Shown piece after piece: positions 42,575-51,062 of a stretch of 64,000 bases of DNA. The notes beneath the pieces are model-generated. The model ran no database searches, had not been told where the DNA came from, and worked only from the letters and a program-made list of their open reading frames with translations. Source of the stretch: UBA1429 sp964482225. Lineage in GTDB: Bacteria > Chloroflexota > Anaerolineae > UBA1429. Where the stretch lies: contig CAYZWT010000001.1 of assembly GCA_964482225.1 (NCBI GenBank), forward strand, positions 1 through 64,000, given 5' to 3'. The translations under genes were made by a program, and so were the position numbers. Position 1 is the first letter of the stretch. Each line of letters starts with the position of its first letter.

Positions 42575-43332
42575 GACTGCCCTCCTTGCTGCACCAGGCT
42601 ATCCAGATAGCGCCCTGAAAGACCCTCGGCAGCCAGCACCTTGCGCCACGGGTTGGATTCGGCCTTGAGGGCGCCCTCCAGATGAGGCTGGATGATCTCG
42701 CGCACCAACTCTTGCTGCGCCACCAAGGGCAGGCCGGCATCCACCACCGAAAGCTCGAACTCGGGCACGATGCGCTCGTATTCGCGCAGGATGCGCCCCT
42801 GAAAGATGCGATAGCTATCGTATGGATCGTCCGAGAGACCCAAGTCCAGCCCGGCCTCGTAATACTTGAGCGCGGGGCGGCCCGTCATAATACGGCGCAG
42901 CGATTCCTCCAGGGGCACCCGAAAGTAGAGCGCCACCGTGGGCCGGGCGGCAAAGGCATAGACCTGGCGCACCCAATCGGGGTGTACCCCACGCGCCACG
43001 TCGCGGGCAAAGGCGGTATAGATATAGCGATCTGCCAGGACGATGGCGCCGGCCTTGAGGGCCGGTACGATCTGCTGCTGGTAGCGATGGGCGAAATCCA
43101 CGGCGTGGATCAGGCAAAAGCTCGTCGGCGTGAGCAGTTGTTTCTTTTTGCCGCGCTTGGTGGTCTTGCGCACCACCGGCGACGAGTTCCACTCACTAAA
43201 GGCCACTGAATAGCCCAGGGAGACCAGCCACTTGTGGACCAGATCCAATTGCGTGCTCTTGCCCGAGCCATCAATCCCCTCGACGACGATCAGCCGCCCG
43301 GGTACGGTTGTTCCGTCAGGTAATGTGGCCAT
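42571..43332 (-). CDS. tmk: Thymidylate kinase (dTMP kinase)
   Basis: 253 aa. P-loop VVEGIDGSGKSTQLDL with Lys25 intact, DRY motif LADRYIYTAFARDV and an Arg-rich lid (RRIMTGRPAL). It has an inserted basic stretch KTTKRGKKKQ before the substrate site. It phosphorylates dTMP to dTDP; members of this fold with other acceptors exist, so substrate is inferred. GGAGGATCC precedes the ATG, and a promoter lies 33 bases upstream. It overlaps the second, altered-P-loop copy by four bases. Confidence 0.85.
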   Translation of the reverse strand: MATLPDGTTVPGRLIVVEGIDGSGKSTQLDLVHKWLVSLGYSVAFSEWNSSPVVRKTTKRGKKKQLLTPTSFCLIHAVDFAHRYQQQIVPALKAGAIVLADRYIYTAFARDVARGVHPDWVRQVYAFAARPTVALYFRVPLEESLRRIMTGRPALKYYEAGLDLGLSDDPYDSYRIFQGRILREYERIVPEFELSVVDAGLPLVAQQELVREIIQPHLEGALKAESNPWRKVLAAEGLSGRYLDSLVQQGGQS

Positions 43333-43371
43333 GGATCCTCCTACCGGCGGGAATGGCAGTTGACTGAACCC

Positions 43372-43400
43372 ATTGTAGTAACAAGCGCAATATGGGTCAA
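43372..43400 (-). promoter_or_regulatory. Promoter of the tandem kinase genes
   Basis: Minus-strand TTGACC, 17 bp, TACAAT. The start is near 43365. Confidence 0.8.
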
Positions 43401-43469
43401 AGTTTGCCCAAATCGGCAATCGGCTCGCGCTGCGGACAAGTACGTAGCCACGGTGGGCAAAAACTGCGC

Positions 43470-43498
43470 TTGCTTCTTGGCGAGCAATGCCCTATAAT
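43470..43498 (+). promoter_or_regulatory. Promoter of the secreted glycosidase-like gene
   Basis: TTGCTT, 17 bp, TATAAT. The start is near 43505, about 26 bases before the ATG at 43531. Divergent from the kinase promoter. Confidence 0.7.
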
Positions 43499-43530
43499 AG
43501 TTGCAGTCAACACTGGCCTGAGCAGTGATC

Positions 43531-45030
43531 ATGCCTGATAGCGACCATGAGGGGAATAGAGTGGGAGCCTTGGCATCGGCAATGCGCCGCCTCGCACGGC
43601 TGACGTTGATCGTGCTGAGCATCCTGGCTGTGACTATGCCTGTTGTGCTTGCGCGCGCCAGCGATGTGGCCGTGGTGGACGCCGAGATCGTGTTCACCGG
43701 CCCCATCGAGGCCGAACTGCCGACAGAAACATTGTCGCTCCAGGCCACCTTTCTATCCGGAGAAGAGCTCTACTATATCCTCACCCTCACGAACCTGAGC
43801 CCCTGGCCCCTGGCCGAGATCCAGTTGCTGGATCGCTGCTTTGCCCCCGATTCGGAACAAGAGCTGAGCTACCTCTGGGAGCCCGGTCGCCTGGAGCCCG
43901 GCCAGACAGCCTCGGTTGCCATCCAGTACGACCCGGCCGAGCTGCACGATGCTACGCTGGCCGAGGCTTGCCACCAGCTCGAGCTCAATTGGTCTTTTGG
44001 CTGGAGCACATTCCTCATAGATTGCACCGGCCTGGGGCGCACCACCCTGTGGCAGATCCCGCTGAACGAGGAGATGGCCGTCTACCAGGACGAGATTACC
44101 TTGCCTCTCTCCCTGCCAGAGCCCGTCGGGCGTAGCAAGGTGGGCCTGCACGTAACCCGCAACGCCTCGCCCGCCATCATGGCCTTTGTGGAGCAGGCGC
44201 AACCGGCGGTGATCGTGGGCGTGGGCGATCTGGGCTGGCTGGCCGATGTCAAACGCGTCTCCCCCGGCACGACCACACTGGGGCGCTTTGAGGAAAAGGG
44301 GCAGTTCTTTACCGGCGACCCCATACAGCGCGCTCAGGATTTTGTGGCCTCTCACGCCGGACGTTATCTGGCCAACCCCGGGGTGGACTATTGGCTGGGC
44401 TGGAACGAGCCGGTGATCAGCAAAGAGTGGCAGATGCAGTGGTACGCCGCCTTTGAGGCCGAGCGCGCCCGCCTGATGCACGAACTGGGGCTCAAGGTGG
44501 CGGTGGGCAATTTCTCCACCGGCACGCCCGAGGCTGATCTGTTCCCGGCCTTTACCCCCGCCCTGACGGCTGCCAAGGCGTACGGCGGCCTGTTCGCGCT
44601 CCACGAGTACTCGGCCCCCACCATGCTGCATGGGGTTGGAGCCGCCATCCCTGGCTACGAGTCCCAGGATGACTTTGGCGCTCTCACCCTGCGTTACCGC
44701 TATTGGTACGAGAACTATCTCGGCCCCGCCAATCTGGTGGTGCCCCTGGTGATCACCGAGGCGGGCATTGATGGCGGCGTGCTCAAGGACCAGGACCCCT
44801 CGCTGGGCGGCTGGCGCGATTTTGACGGCGTCTTGGCCGAGGAACTGGCGATCCAGACCCTGGATACCTATCTGGCCGAGGTCTCCTGGTACGATGACGA
44901 GCTGCGGCGCGATCCCTATGTGCTCGGGTTCGCCCTGTTCAACGCGGGCGATATCGCTGGCCAGTGGGCCTCGTTCGATATCACCGACGAGCTGGGCTCC
45001 TTTGCCTCGCTGGCCCTCTCCAAGCAATAG
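43531..45030 (+). CDS. Secreted clan-A glycosidase-like protein
   Basis: 499 aa from ATG 43531; GTG at 43561 is an alternative. A hydrophobic segment at about 24-42 (LTLIVLSILAVTMPVVLA) is the signal. Residues about 45-190 form a beta-rich domain, then a barrel with YWLGWNEPVI at about 290 (acid/base Glu) and PLVITEAGIDGG at about 407 (nucleophile Glu), so both catalytic glutamates are present. Not close enough to name a family. It stands alone with its own promoter and terminator. Confidence 0.78.
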   Translation: MPDSDHEGNRVGALASAMRRLARLTLIVLSILAVTMPVVLARASDVAVVDAEIVFTGPIEAELPTETLSLQATFLSGEELYYILTLTNLSPWPLAEIQLLDRCFAPDSEQELSYLWEPGRLEPGQTASVAIQYDPAELHDATLAEACHQLELNWSFGWSTFLIDCTGLGRTTLWQIPLNEEMAVYQDEITLPLSLPEPVGRSKVGLHVTRNASPAIMAFVEQAQPAVIVGVGDLGWLADVKRVSPGTTTLGRFEEKGQFFTGDPIQRAQDFVASHAGRYLANPGVDYWLGWNEPVISKEWQMQWYAAFEAERARLMHELGLKVAVGNFSTGTPEADLFPAFTPALTAAKAYGGLFALHEYSAPTMLHGVGAAIPGYESQDDFGALTLRYRYWYENYLGPANLVVPLVITEAGIDGGVLKDQDPSLGGWRDFDGVLAEELAIQTLDTYLAEVSWYDDELRRDPYVLGFALFNAGDIAGQWASFDITDELGSFASLALSKQ

Positions 45031-45052
45031 CACGACCCTTGATGGTTTGAGC

Positions 45053-45078
45053 AGAGCCCTCTTGCGAGGGCTCTTTTT
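45053..45078 (+). terminator. Terminator of the glycosidase-like gene
   Basis: AGAGCCCTC, loop TTGC, GAGGGCTCT, then TTTT. Intrinsic terminator, 22 bp past the stop. Confidence 0.92.
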
Positions 45079-45237
45079 GTTTGATGAGACGGCAAGGGTA
45101 GGTGTATTTCCCCCTGCTGGTTGACTGTCCGGCGAAAAAAGGATGCCCCCCAACTGCCCTCGTGACTTGGGAGAGGCCACGCATACAAGCGCCTTTTGAT
45201 TGCGCCTGCCCGCCTATTCGAAACCTGCCCGCCGCCA

Positions 45238-45246
45238 TGCTATAAT
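45238..45246 (+). promoter_or_regulatory. Extended -10 of the NUDIX-mnmG operon
   Basis: TGC followed by TATAAT. The start is near 45253, about 31 bases before the GTG. The -35 is poor. Confidence 0.6.
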
Positions 45247-45283
45247 CTGCGCCAGCAAACCCTGTGGGAAAGGATATACAGCG

Positions 45284-45874
45284 GTGCAAGCAGCCGAGAT
45301 GGGCGTCAGGGGCGTGCGAGCGGCCAGCGAGCGCTATGGCGAGCCGGTGGTATGGGAGCGCACCTATTGCGTCAGCGCCGAGACCCTGGCCGAGCGCAGA
45401 AATCTGGAGGACAAGCGCACCGCCGAGGTGGTGCTGCTGGTGCGGCGGCCCAACGGGCGCCTGCTGTTGCACACCAAGGCGTTCTATCCCCCAGGAGCCT
45501 ATCGCCTGCTCACCGGCGGCATCCAGCCCGGCGAGGACGTGGCCCAGGCGGCGCTGCGCGAGGCCCTCGAGGAGACGGGGCTGCAGGTGCGCATCGAGCG
45601 CTTTGTAGGGGTGCTGCGCCAGCAGTTCGCCCACGGCGGCCAGCAAGCCCCCTTTAACTCCTACCTGTTCCTGCTGGCGGAGGAGGGCGGCGAGCTGGGC
45701 AGCCAGGATGATGGCGAAGAGATCAGCGACTATCGCGAGATCGCGCCGGAGGAGCTGCCCGCCGTGGCCGGGGCCCTCGATGCGCTGCCGCCCGATTGGG
45801 CCGATTGGGGGCGTTTCCGCGCAGCGGCGCACCGCCTGGCCGCCGGCGTGCTCTTGGGAGAGGCGCGATCTTGA
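45284..45874 (+). CDS. NUDIX hydrolase
   Basis: 196 aa from GTG 45284 (AAGGA 9 bases upstream); ATG at 45299 is the alternative. The Nudix box is complete: GGIQPGEDVAQAALREALEETGL, with all the metal-binding glutamates (quoted in two parts, the box starts at GGIQPGED and ends at REALEETGL). It hydrolyses a nucleoside-diphosphate-linked substrate that cannot be named from sequence. Its stop is overlapped by the TTG start of mnmG (TTGA), so they are translationally coupled. Confidence 0.85.
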   Translation: MQAAEMGVRGVRAASERYGEPVVWERTYCVSAETLAERRNLEDKRTAEVVLLVRRPNGRLLLHTKAFYPPGAYRLLTGGIQPGEDVAQAALREALEETGLQVRIERFVGVLRQQFAHGGQQAPFNSYLFLLAEEGGELGSQDDGEEISDYREIAPEELPAVAGALDALPPDWADWGRFRAAAHRLAAGVLLGEARS

Positions 45875-47796
45875 GCGGGCAGCCCTATGACGTGATCGTG
45901 GTGGGGGCGGGGCACGCCGGTTGCGAGGCGGCCCTGGCCGCTGCGCGCATGGGGCGGCGCACCCTGCTGGTCACCATGAACCTGGATCTGATCGCCCAGA
46001 TGCCCTGCAATCCCAGCATCGGAGGGCCGGGCAAGGCCCACCTGGTGCGCGAGATAGATGCGCTGGGCGGGGCCATGGGCCAGAACACGGACCACACCAT
46101 GATCCAGATCCGCATGTTGAACCTCTCCAAGGGGCCGGCCGTACACGCCCTGCGCGCCCAGTCCGACAAGCGGCTCTACGCCCTGAGCATGAAACACCGC
46201 CTGGAGCAGACGCCCCACTTGCGGCTCAAGCAGGGCACGGTGGAGGCGCTGCTGGTACGCCGGGGGCAGGTCGAGGGCGTGGCCCTGGCCTGGGGCGAGC
46301 GCCTGTACGCGCGCACCGTCGTCATCACCGGTGGTACCTTTCTCAACGGGCGCATCCTGAGCGGCGATTATGTCACACCGGCGGGCCGCGCGGGCGAGTT
46401 CCCCGCCCAGGGGCTCTCGCGCTCGCTGGCCGAGCTGGGGCTGGCCCTGGGGCGCTTGCAGACCAACACGCCCCCCCGCGTGGATGCCCGCAGCATTGAC
46501 TATACACAGACCATACCGCAATACGGCAGCGAGGAGCCCCTCTACTTTAGCCAGAGCAGCCCGCCCGATGCGCCCTGGCTCCTGCCGCCCAACCCGGTCT
46601 ACCCCATTGCCCACCAGACGCACTGGCGCCCCCAGATGCCCTGCTACCTGGTGCACACCAACGGCGAGACCCACCGCATCATCCGCGACAACCTGCACCG
46701 CTCGCCCATCGCCCCCGGCGAGATAGACATCCTTGGCCCGCGTTATTGCCCCTCCATCGAGGAAAAGGTGGTGCGCTTTGGCCACAAGGAGAGCCACCAG
46801 TTCTTTCTAGAGCCGGAGGGTTGGGCCACGGGCGAGGTCTATGTCCAGGGCTGTTTCACCGGCCTGCCCTATGACGCGCAGGCCGAGATATTGCACAGCA
46901 TCCCGGCCTTGGCGCGGGCCGAGATCGTGCGTCCGGGCTATGCCATCGAGTATGATTTCGTGTTGCCCCACCAGCTCAGGCCGACCCTTGAGGCGCGGGC
47001 CATCCGAGGGCTCTTTTTCGGTGGGCAGATCAACGGCACTTCGGGCTATGAGGAGGCCGCCGCCCAAGGCTTGCTGGCCGGGGCCAACGCCGCGCGCCAG
47101 GCCCGGGACGAGGCCCCCCTTGCACTGGGGCGCGACCAGGCCTATCTGGGTGTGCTGGTGGACGACCTGACCACCAAAGAGATCAGCGAGCCCTACCGCA
47201 TGTTGACCTCGCGGGCCGAGTATCGCCTGCTTTTGCGACAGGACAACGCCGACCTGCGGCTGGCGCCCTTGGCCCGCCAGGTGGGCCTGATCTCGGAGGA
47301 GCGCTATGCCCAGGTGGAGGCCCGGCGCCAGGCCATCGCCGCAGAGCTGGCGCGCCTGCGGCGGGCCAGCTTGCAGCCCGATGCGGCCAACGGCTATCTC
47401 CAACAGATCGGGCTGGAGCCGTTGCGCCAGGCTGTGCCCGCCTATGACGTGCTGCGGCGGCCCGGCGCCACCTGGGAGATCGTGCAGCAGTTTGTGCCCC
47501 CCGATCGCCCCCTGCCTGAGGGCGTGGCTGAGCAGGTCCTGATCGAAATTCGCTACGAAGGCTATATCGCCAAGCAGCGCACCCAGGTGGAGCGGGCCCG
47601 GCGCCTGGAGGGGCGCCACATCCCGGAAGAGCTGGACTATGGAACGCTGACGGGCCTGCGGGCCGAGGCACAGGAGCGCCTGGCCGCCCACCGGCCCGCC
47701 ACCGTGGGCCAGGCCGCCCGCATCCAGGGCGTCAACCCGGCGGATATCTCGGTGTTGCTGGTGCACCTGCAACGCCGCACCCCAGAGGACGCCTGA
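45871..47796 (+). CDS. mnmG: tRNA uridine-34 carboxymethylaminomethylation enzyme MnmG
   Basis: 641 aa. FAD-binding start DVIVVGAGHAGCEAA, then the family signature MPCNPSIGGPGKAHLVREID and FGGQINGTSGYEEA. With MnmE it installs the cmnm5 group on the wobble uridine of tRNAs. Start is TTG 45871, overlapping the NUDIX stop, with GGAGAGG upstream. Downstream, the GTG of the large fusion gene lies two bases past its stop, an odd operon partner. Confidence 0.97.
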   Translation: MSGQPYDVIVVGAGHAGCEAALAAARMGRRTLLVTMNLDLIAQMPCNPSIGGPGKAHLVREIDALGGAMGQNTDHTMIQIRMLNLSKGPAVHALRAQSDKRLYALSMKHRLEQTPHLRLKQGTVEALLVRRGQVEGVALAWGERLYARTVVITGGTFLNGRILSGDYVTPAGRAGEFPAQGLSRSLAELGLALGRLQTNTPPRVDARSIDYTQTIPQYGSEEPLYFSQSSPPDAPWLLPPNPVYPIAHQTHWRPQMPCYLVHTNGETHRIIRDNLHRSPIAPGEIDILGPRYCPSIEEKVVRFGHKESHQFFLEPEGWATGEVYVQGCFTGLPYDAQAEILHSIPALARAEIVRPGYAIEYDFVLPHQLRPTLEARAIRGLFFGGQINGTSGYEEAAAQGLLAGANAARQARDEAPLALGRDQAYLGVLVDDLTTKEISEPYRMLTSRAEYRLLLRQDNADLRLAPLARQVGLISEERYAQVEARRQAIAAELARLRRASLQPDAANGYLQQIGLEPLRQAVPAYDVLRRPGATWEIVQQFVPPDRPLPEGVAEQVLIEIRYEGYIAKQRTQVERARRLEGRHIPEELDYGTLTGLRAEAQERLAAHRPATVGQAARIQGVNPADISVLLVHLQRRTPEDA

Positions 47797-47798
47797 GC

Positions 47799-50756
47799 GT
47801 GGCGGCCAAGGCGGGCCTGCGGCGCGCCGCCCGCGCCATTGCCGCCCTGGGGGGGCTTGGCCTGCGCGTTGCGCTGCTCTTGGGCCTCGTGGCTCTGATG
47901 GTGCAAGATATTGGGGCCTATCGCACCGCGCGGCGCGGCATCGAGAGTGGCCTGGCGGAGAGCCAGCCGCCCCTGATAGAGCCTCGCCTGGGCATCAACG
48001 TGGCTCTGGAGCGCTATGGCGCCAACCGCGAGGTCCTGCAGATGCTGGCGGGTCTGCGCGACCTGGGCTATGGCACGCTACGCCAGCGCTTTGCCTGGGC
48101 CGAGATCGAGCCCGCCCCCGGCGAGTACGATTGGGAGCGCTGGGATTATGTCCTGGAGCTGGTGCGCGCCGAGGGGTTCACCGTCATCGCCGTGCTGGAT
48201 GGCGCTCCGGACTGGGCGCGCTCGCCCCGCGAACAGGCGAACCCCTACGCGCCGCCCCAGGATTTTGATGCCTATGCGCAGTTTGCCGCCGCCTTTGCCG
48301 GGCGCTACCGCGACCATGTGCTCGCCTACCAGATTTGGGATCAACCCAATATCTCTCCCCACTGGGGCCGGGGCGAGGTGGACCCCGCCGGCTATGTGGC
48401 GCTGCTGGCCGCCGCCGCACCGGCCATTCGCCAGGCCGATCCCGAGGCCATCATCGTTGCGGGGGGGCTGGCCCCCAACCTGGAGAGCGGCGGCCGCAAC
48501 CTGAGCGATATCCAATACCTGCGCGAGATCTATCGGCGCGGGGCCGGGCAGTACTTTGATGTGTTGGGCGTCAGGGCCTATGGCTTTTGGACCGACCCCT
48601 ACGACCGGCGCGTCTCGGCGGACGTGCTCAATTTCTCGCGGGTGATCCTGCTGCGTGAAGAGATGGTGCGGCGCGGCGAGGGCCACAAGCCGATCTGGGC
48701 GCTGGATGGCGGCTGGGCGGCGCTGCCCTCCGGCTGGCAGGGCCAGCCCTCGCCCCTGGGGAGCGACGCCGCCGACCTGCAAGCGGCGCGGCTGTGGGCC
48801 GCCATCCAGCGCGTGCAGCGCGAGTGGCCCTGGATGACCCTCTATACCGCGCTGCACCTGCAACCCAACGCCCCTGCCGATGATCCGATCTGGGGCCTGA
48901 GCCTGATGGACCCCAACGGCCAGGCGACGTTCCTGCTGACCCACCTGCAACGGCTGGGGCCGCCCGATGAGGCGCTGCACCCGGGCCTACACCTGCTCAG
49001 TGCGGACTCTAGGGACATGAGCGGCGAGGAGGGTCTCAGCCTGACGTACTGGGGCAGCGACCTGACGTTGTGGCTCGACCGGGGCCTGGCCGAGGGCGAG
49101 ATCGAGCTGCTGGGCGCGCAGCAGGAGCGCCTCTCGCTGGACGGCCCGTCCGTCGGCGTCGAGCGGGTCTGGCTAGCCCGCTATCAGCCCCTGGACACCT
49201 ATCCGATCCTTGCCGTGGGCGCTCCCCAGCAGCTCGCCGCCATCCGCGCCGTGCAGGTGGGCAACCGCGCCTTGCCGGTGTGGCTCTGGGCGCAGAGCGC
49301 CGTGGGCCTGATCGCGGTGGCCTGGCTGCTGGTGAGCATCGGCGGCAGGGCGCTGGCGCTACCCTGGCGCCGGGCCTGGCGCGCGGCCAGGGGCGCTTGG
49401 GGGCGCCTGCCGGAGCTGGCGCAAGCCGGGGGCCTGGCAGCGCTCCTGATCGCGGCGCTGCTGGCGCCCCACGCCGGGCTGCGCCTGGGGCTGCTGGCCT
49501 GCTATGGCCTGGGGGCGCTCTTGCGGCCCGATCTCGCGCTGCTGCTGGTGTTGGCGGCTGTGCCGTTGGTGCCGGTCTCGGTGGCCCTGGGGCCGGGGCG
49601 CTTTTCGCCCACCGAGATCGCCCTGCTCGTGGCGGCGGCGGCCCGCCTGGGGAACGCCCTGCTCAGCGGGCGAGAGCCGAGGGGCCAGGCAGCGGGGCGG
49701 CGCATCCTGGCGCTGGATCTGCTGGTGCTGCTGTATGTGCTGTGGGGGGCGATCGGCGCAGGGCTGGCCGAATACCAGCGGGTGGCCTGGCGCGAGTTCC
49801 GGGTGACCATCGCCGAGCCGGCCTTGCTCTATGCCCTCTTGCGCTTGGGCTCCCACCAGGGCGAGGCGTGGCGGCAGCGGGTGCAGGTATTCTACGCCTC
49901 GGCGACGGCGGTGGCCCTGTACGCCCTGGCGCGCTACCCCACGGCGGCGGGCGTCATCCGGGCCGAGGGTGTGCGGCGGGCGCGGGCCTTTTTCGGGTCG
50001 CCCAACAACCTGGCCCTGTATCTGGGGCGGTTCCTGCCCCTGGGGGTGGCCGCCGCCCTGTGGGGCGAGGGGCGCCGGCGGCGTTGGCTGTATGCGATAG
50101 GGGCCGCAGCCATCGCCCTGGCCATCGGCCTGAGCTTTTCGCGCGGGGGCTGGCTGCTGGGCGTCCCGGCGGGGCTGCTCACGATGCTCTGGCTTCGTGG
50201 TGGGCGCGCCCGGCGCGTCGCCCTGGTTGGGGGCGCGGTCGGCATCGCGGCGCTGGCCTTGGCCTTGCGCATGCCGCGCTTTGCTTCCCTCGCCGACCTG
50301 AGCCAGGGCACCGGGTTCCTGCGCATCCAGCTCTGGCGCTCGGCCTGGGAGATGGGGCTGGACCACCCCTGGCTGGGCGTGGGCCCGGACAATTTCCTCT
50401 ACTACTATGGCGACTATATCCGGCCCGGGGCCGAGGTGGACCGCTGGCTCTCGCACCCCCACAACCTGCTCCTGGACCCCTGGCTGCGGCTGGGGCTGCC
50501 GGGGCTGGCGCTGCTGGCGAGCATGTTCGCCCTGGGGCTGGTGCGGGCCTTCCGCCTGCTGCGGAATGGCTACCGGGGAGAGGAACGGGCCATCCTGATC
50601 GGGCTGTTGGGCGGGCTGGCGGCGGCGGGCGCCCACGGGCTGATTGATAGCGCCTGGTTTGTCCCCGAGCTGGCCTATTGGGGCATGTTTGTCCTGGCCT
50701 GGCTGGCGAGCCACAGTCCCCGCGAGTCATTTGACACCGGCTCAGGTCTCGACTAA
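47799..50756 (+). CDS. Fusion of a degenerate glycosidase-like domain and an O-antigen-ligase-like membrane domain
   Basis: 985 aa from a GTG. A hydrophobic anchor at about 12-35 precedes a clan-A glycosidase-like domain (about 50-400). Its acid/base site reads YQIWDQPN with Gln182 where NEP has Glu, and the nucleophile site reads IWALDGGW with Asp303, so catalysis is doubtful. From about 485 on there are about ten or more membrane helices with the Wzy/WaaL-type segment HPWLGVGPDNFLYYYG and HPHNLLLDPWLRLG, the ligase/polymerase loop. It probably recognises a glycan and joins or polymerises it outside the membrane; function inferred. Co-directional with mnmG. Confidence 0.8.
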   Translation: MAAKAGLRRAARAIAALGGLGLRVALLLGLVALMVQDIGAYRTARRGIESGLAESQPPLIEPRLGINVALERYGANREVLQMLAGLRDLGYGTLRQRFAWAEIEPAPGEYDWERWDYVLELVRAEGFTVIAVLDGAPDWARSPREQANPYAPPQDFDAYAQFAAAFAGRYRDHVLAYQIWDQPNISPHWGRGEVDPAGYVALLAAAAPAIRQADPEAIIVAGGLAPNLESGGRNLSDIQYLREIYRRGAGQYFDVLGVRAYGFWTDPYDRRVSADVLNFSRVILLREEMVRRGEGHKPIWALDGGWAALPSGWQGQPSPLGSDAADLQAARLWAAIQRVQREWPWMTLYTALHLQPNAPADDPIWGLSLMDPNGQATFLLTHLQRLGPPDEALHPGLHLLSADSRDMSGEEGLSLTYWGSDLTLWLDRGLAEGEIELLGAQQERLSLDGPSVGVERVWLARYQPLDTYPILAVGAPQQLAAIRAVQVGNRALPVWLWAQSAVGLIAVAWLLVSIGGRALALPWRRAWRAARGAWGRLPELAQAGGLAALLIAALLAPHAGLRLGLLACYGLGALLRPDLALLLVLAAVPLVPVSVALGPGRFSPTEIALLVAAAARLGNALLSGREPRGQAAGRRILALDLLVLLYVLWGAIGAGLAEYQRVAWREFRVTIAEPALLYALLRLGSHQGEAWRQRVQVFYASATAVALYALARYPTAAGVIRAEGVRRARAFFGSPNNLALYLGRFLPLGVAAALWGEGRRRRWLYAIGAAAIALAIGLSFSRGGWLLGVPAGLLTMLWLRGGRARRVALVGGAVGIAALALALRMPRFASLADLSQGTGFLRIQLWRSAWEMGLDHPWLGVGPDNFLYYYGDYIRPGAEVDRWLSHPHNLLLDPWLRLGLPGLALLASMFALGLVRAFRLLRNGYRGEERAILIGLLGGLAAAGAHGLIDSAWFVPELAYWGMFVLAWLASHSPRESFDTGSGLD

Positions 50757-50759
50757 ACT
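50731..50759 (+). promoter_or_regulatory. Promoter of the feo operon
   Basis: TTGACA, 17 bp, TAAACT, overlapping the end of the fusion gene. The start is near 50766, inside the DtxR-like box. Confidence 0.8.
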
Positions 50760-50765
50760 CTCGAA

Positions 50766-50779
50766 TTAGTATAGGCTAA
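50766..50779 (+). promoter_or_regulatory. DtxR/IdeR-like operator at the feo transcription start
   Basis: TTAGTATAGGCTAA against the DtxR consensus left part TTAGGTTAGGCTAA: 12 of 14 match. The expected right extension CCTAA is absent. Position at the start site would block transcription when iron is replete. No dtxR gene is in the window. Confidence 0.5.
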
Positions 50780-50822
50780 ATCGAGGGGTCCATCCTACCC
50801 GGGGACGAATGGAGAGGGGACT

Positions 50823-51062
50823 GTGGACAATAACCATGTGGTTTCTCTGGCCAGCCTGCCCGACGGCCAAGAGGGCGCCGTGATCGCCATACAAGGCGGG
50901 CACGGCTTTATGGGGCGGCTGGCGGCCCTGGGCTTTACGCCGGGCGCCACGGTGCGCGTGGTGCGCAACCCGCACGGCGGCCCGATCATCGTCAGCATCC
51001 TCGATACCCAGATCGCCCTGGGGCGCGGCCAGGCCCGCCATGTGATGGTAAGACCGCGATGA
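50823..51062 (+). CDS. feoA: Ferrous iron transport protein FeoA
   Basis: 79 aa, SH3-like fold. LPDGQEGAVIAIQGG and GFTPGATVRVVRNPHGGPI are typical FeoA blocks. It binds the FeoB cytoplasmic domain and supports Fe(II) uptake. GTG start with GGAGAGG upstream. Its TGA overlaps the FeoB ATG (ATGA). Confidence 0.9.
   Translation: MDNNHVVSLASLPDGQEGAVIAIQGGHGFMGRLAALGFTPGATVRVVRNPHGGPIIVSILDTQIALGRGQARHVMVRPR

Noticed and set aside
49359..50714. Long minus-strand frame opposite the fusion gene
   Set aside because: Composition is Gln/Gly/Arg-rich, typical of antisense to a GC-rich gene; no motif and no ribosome site.
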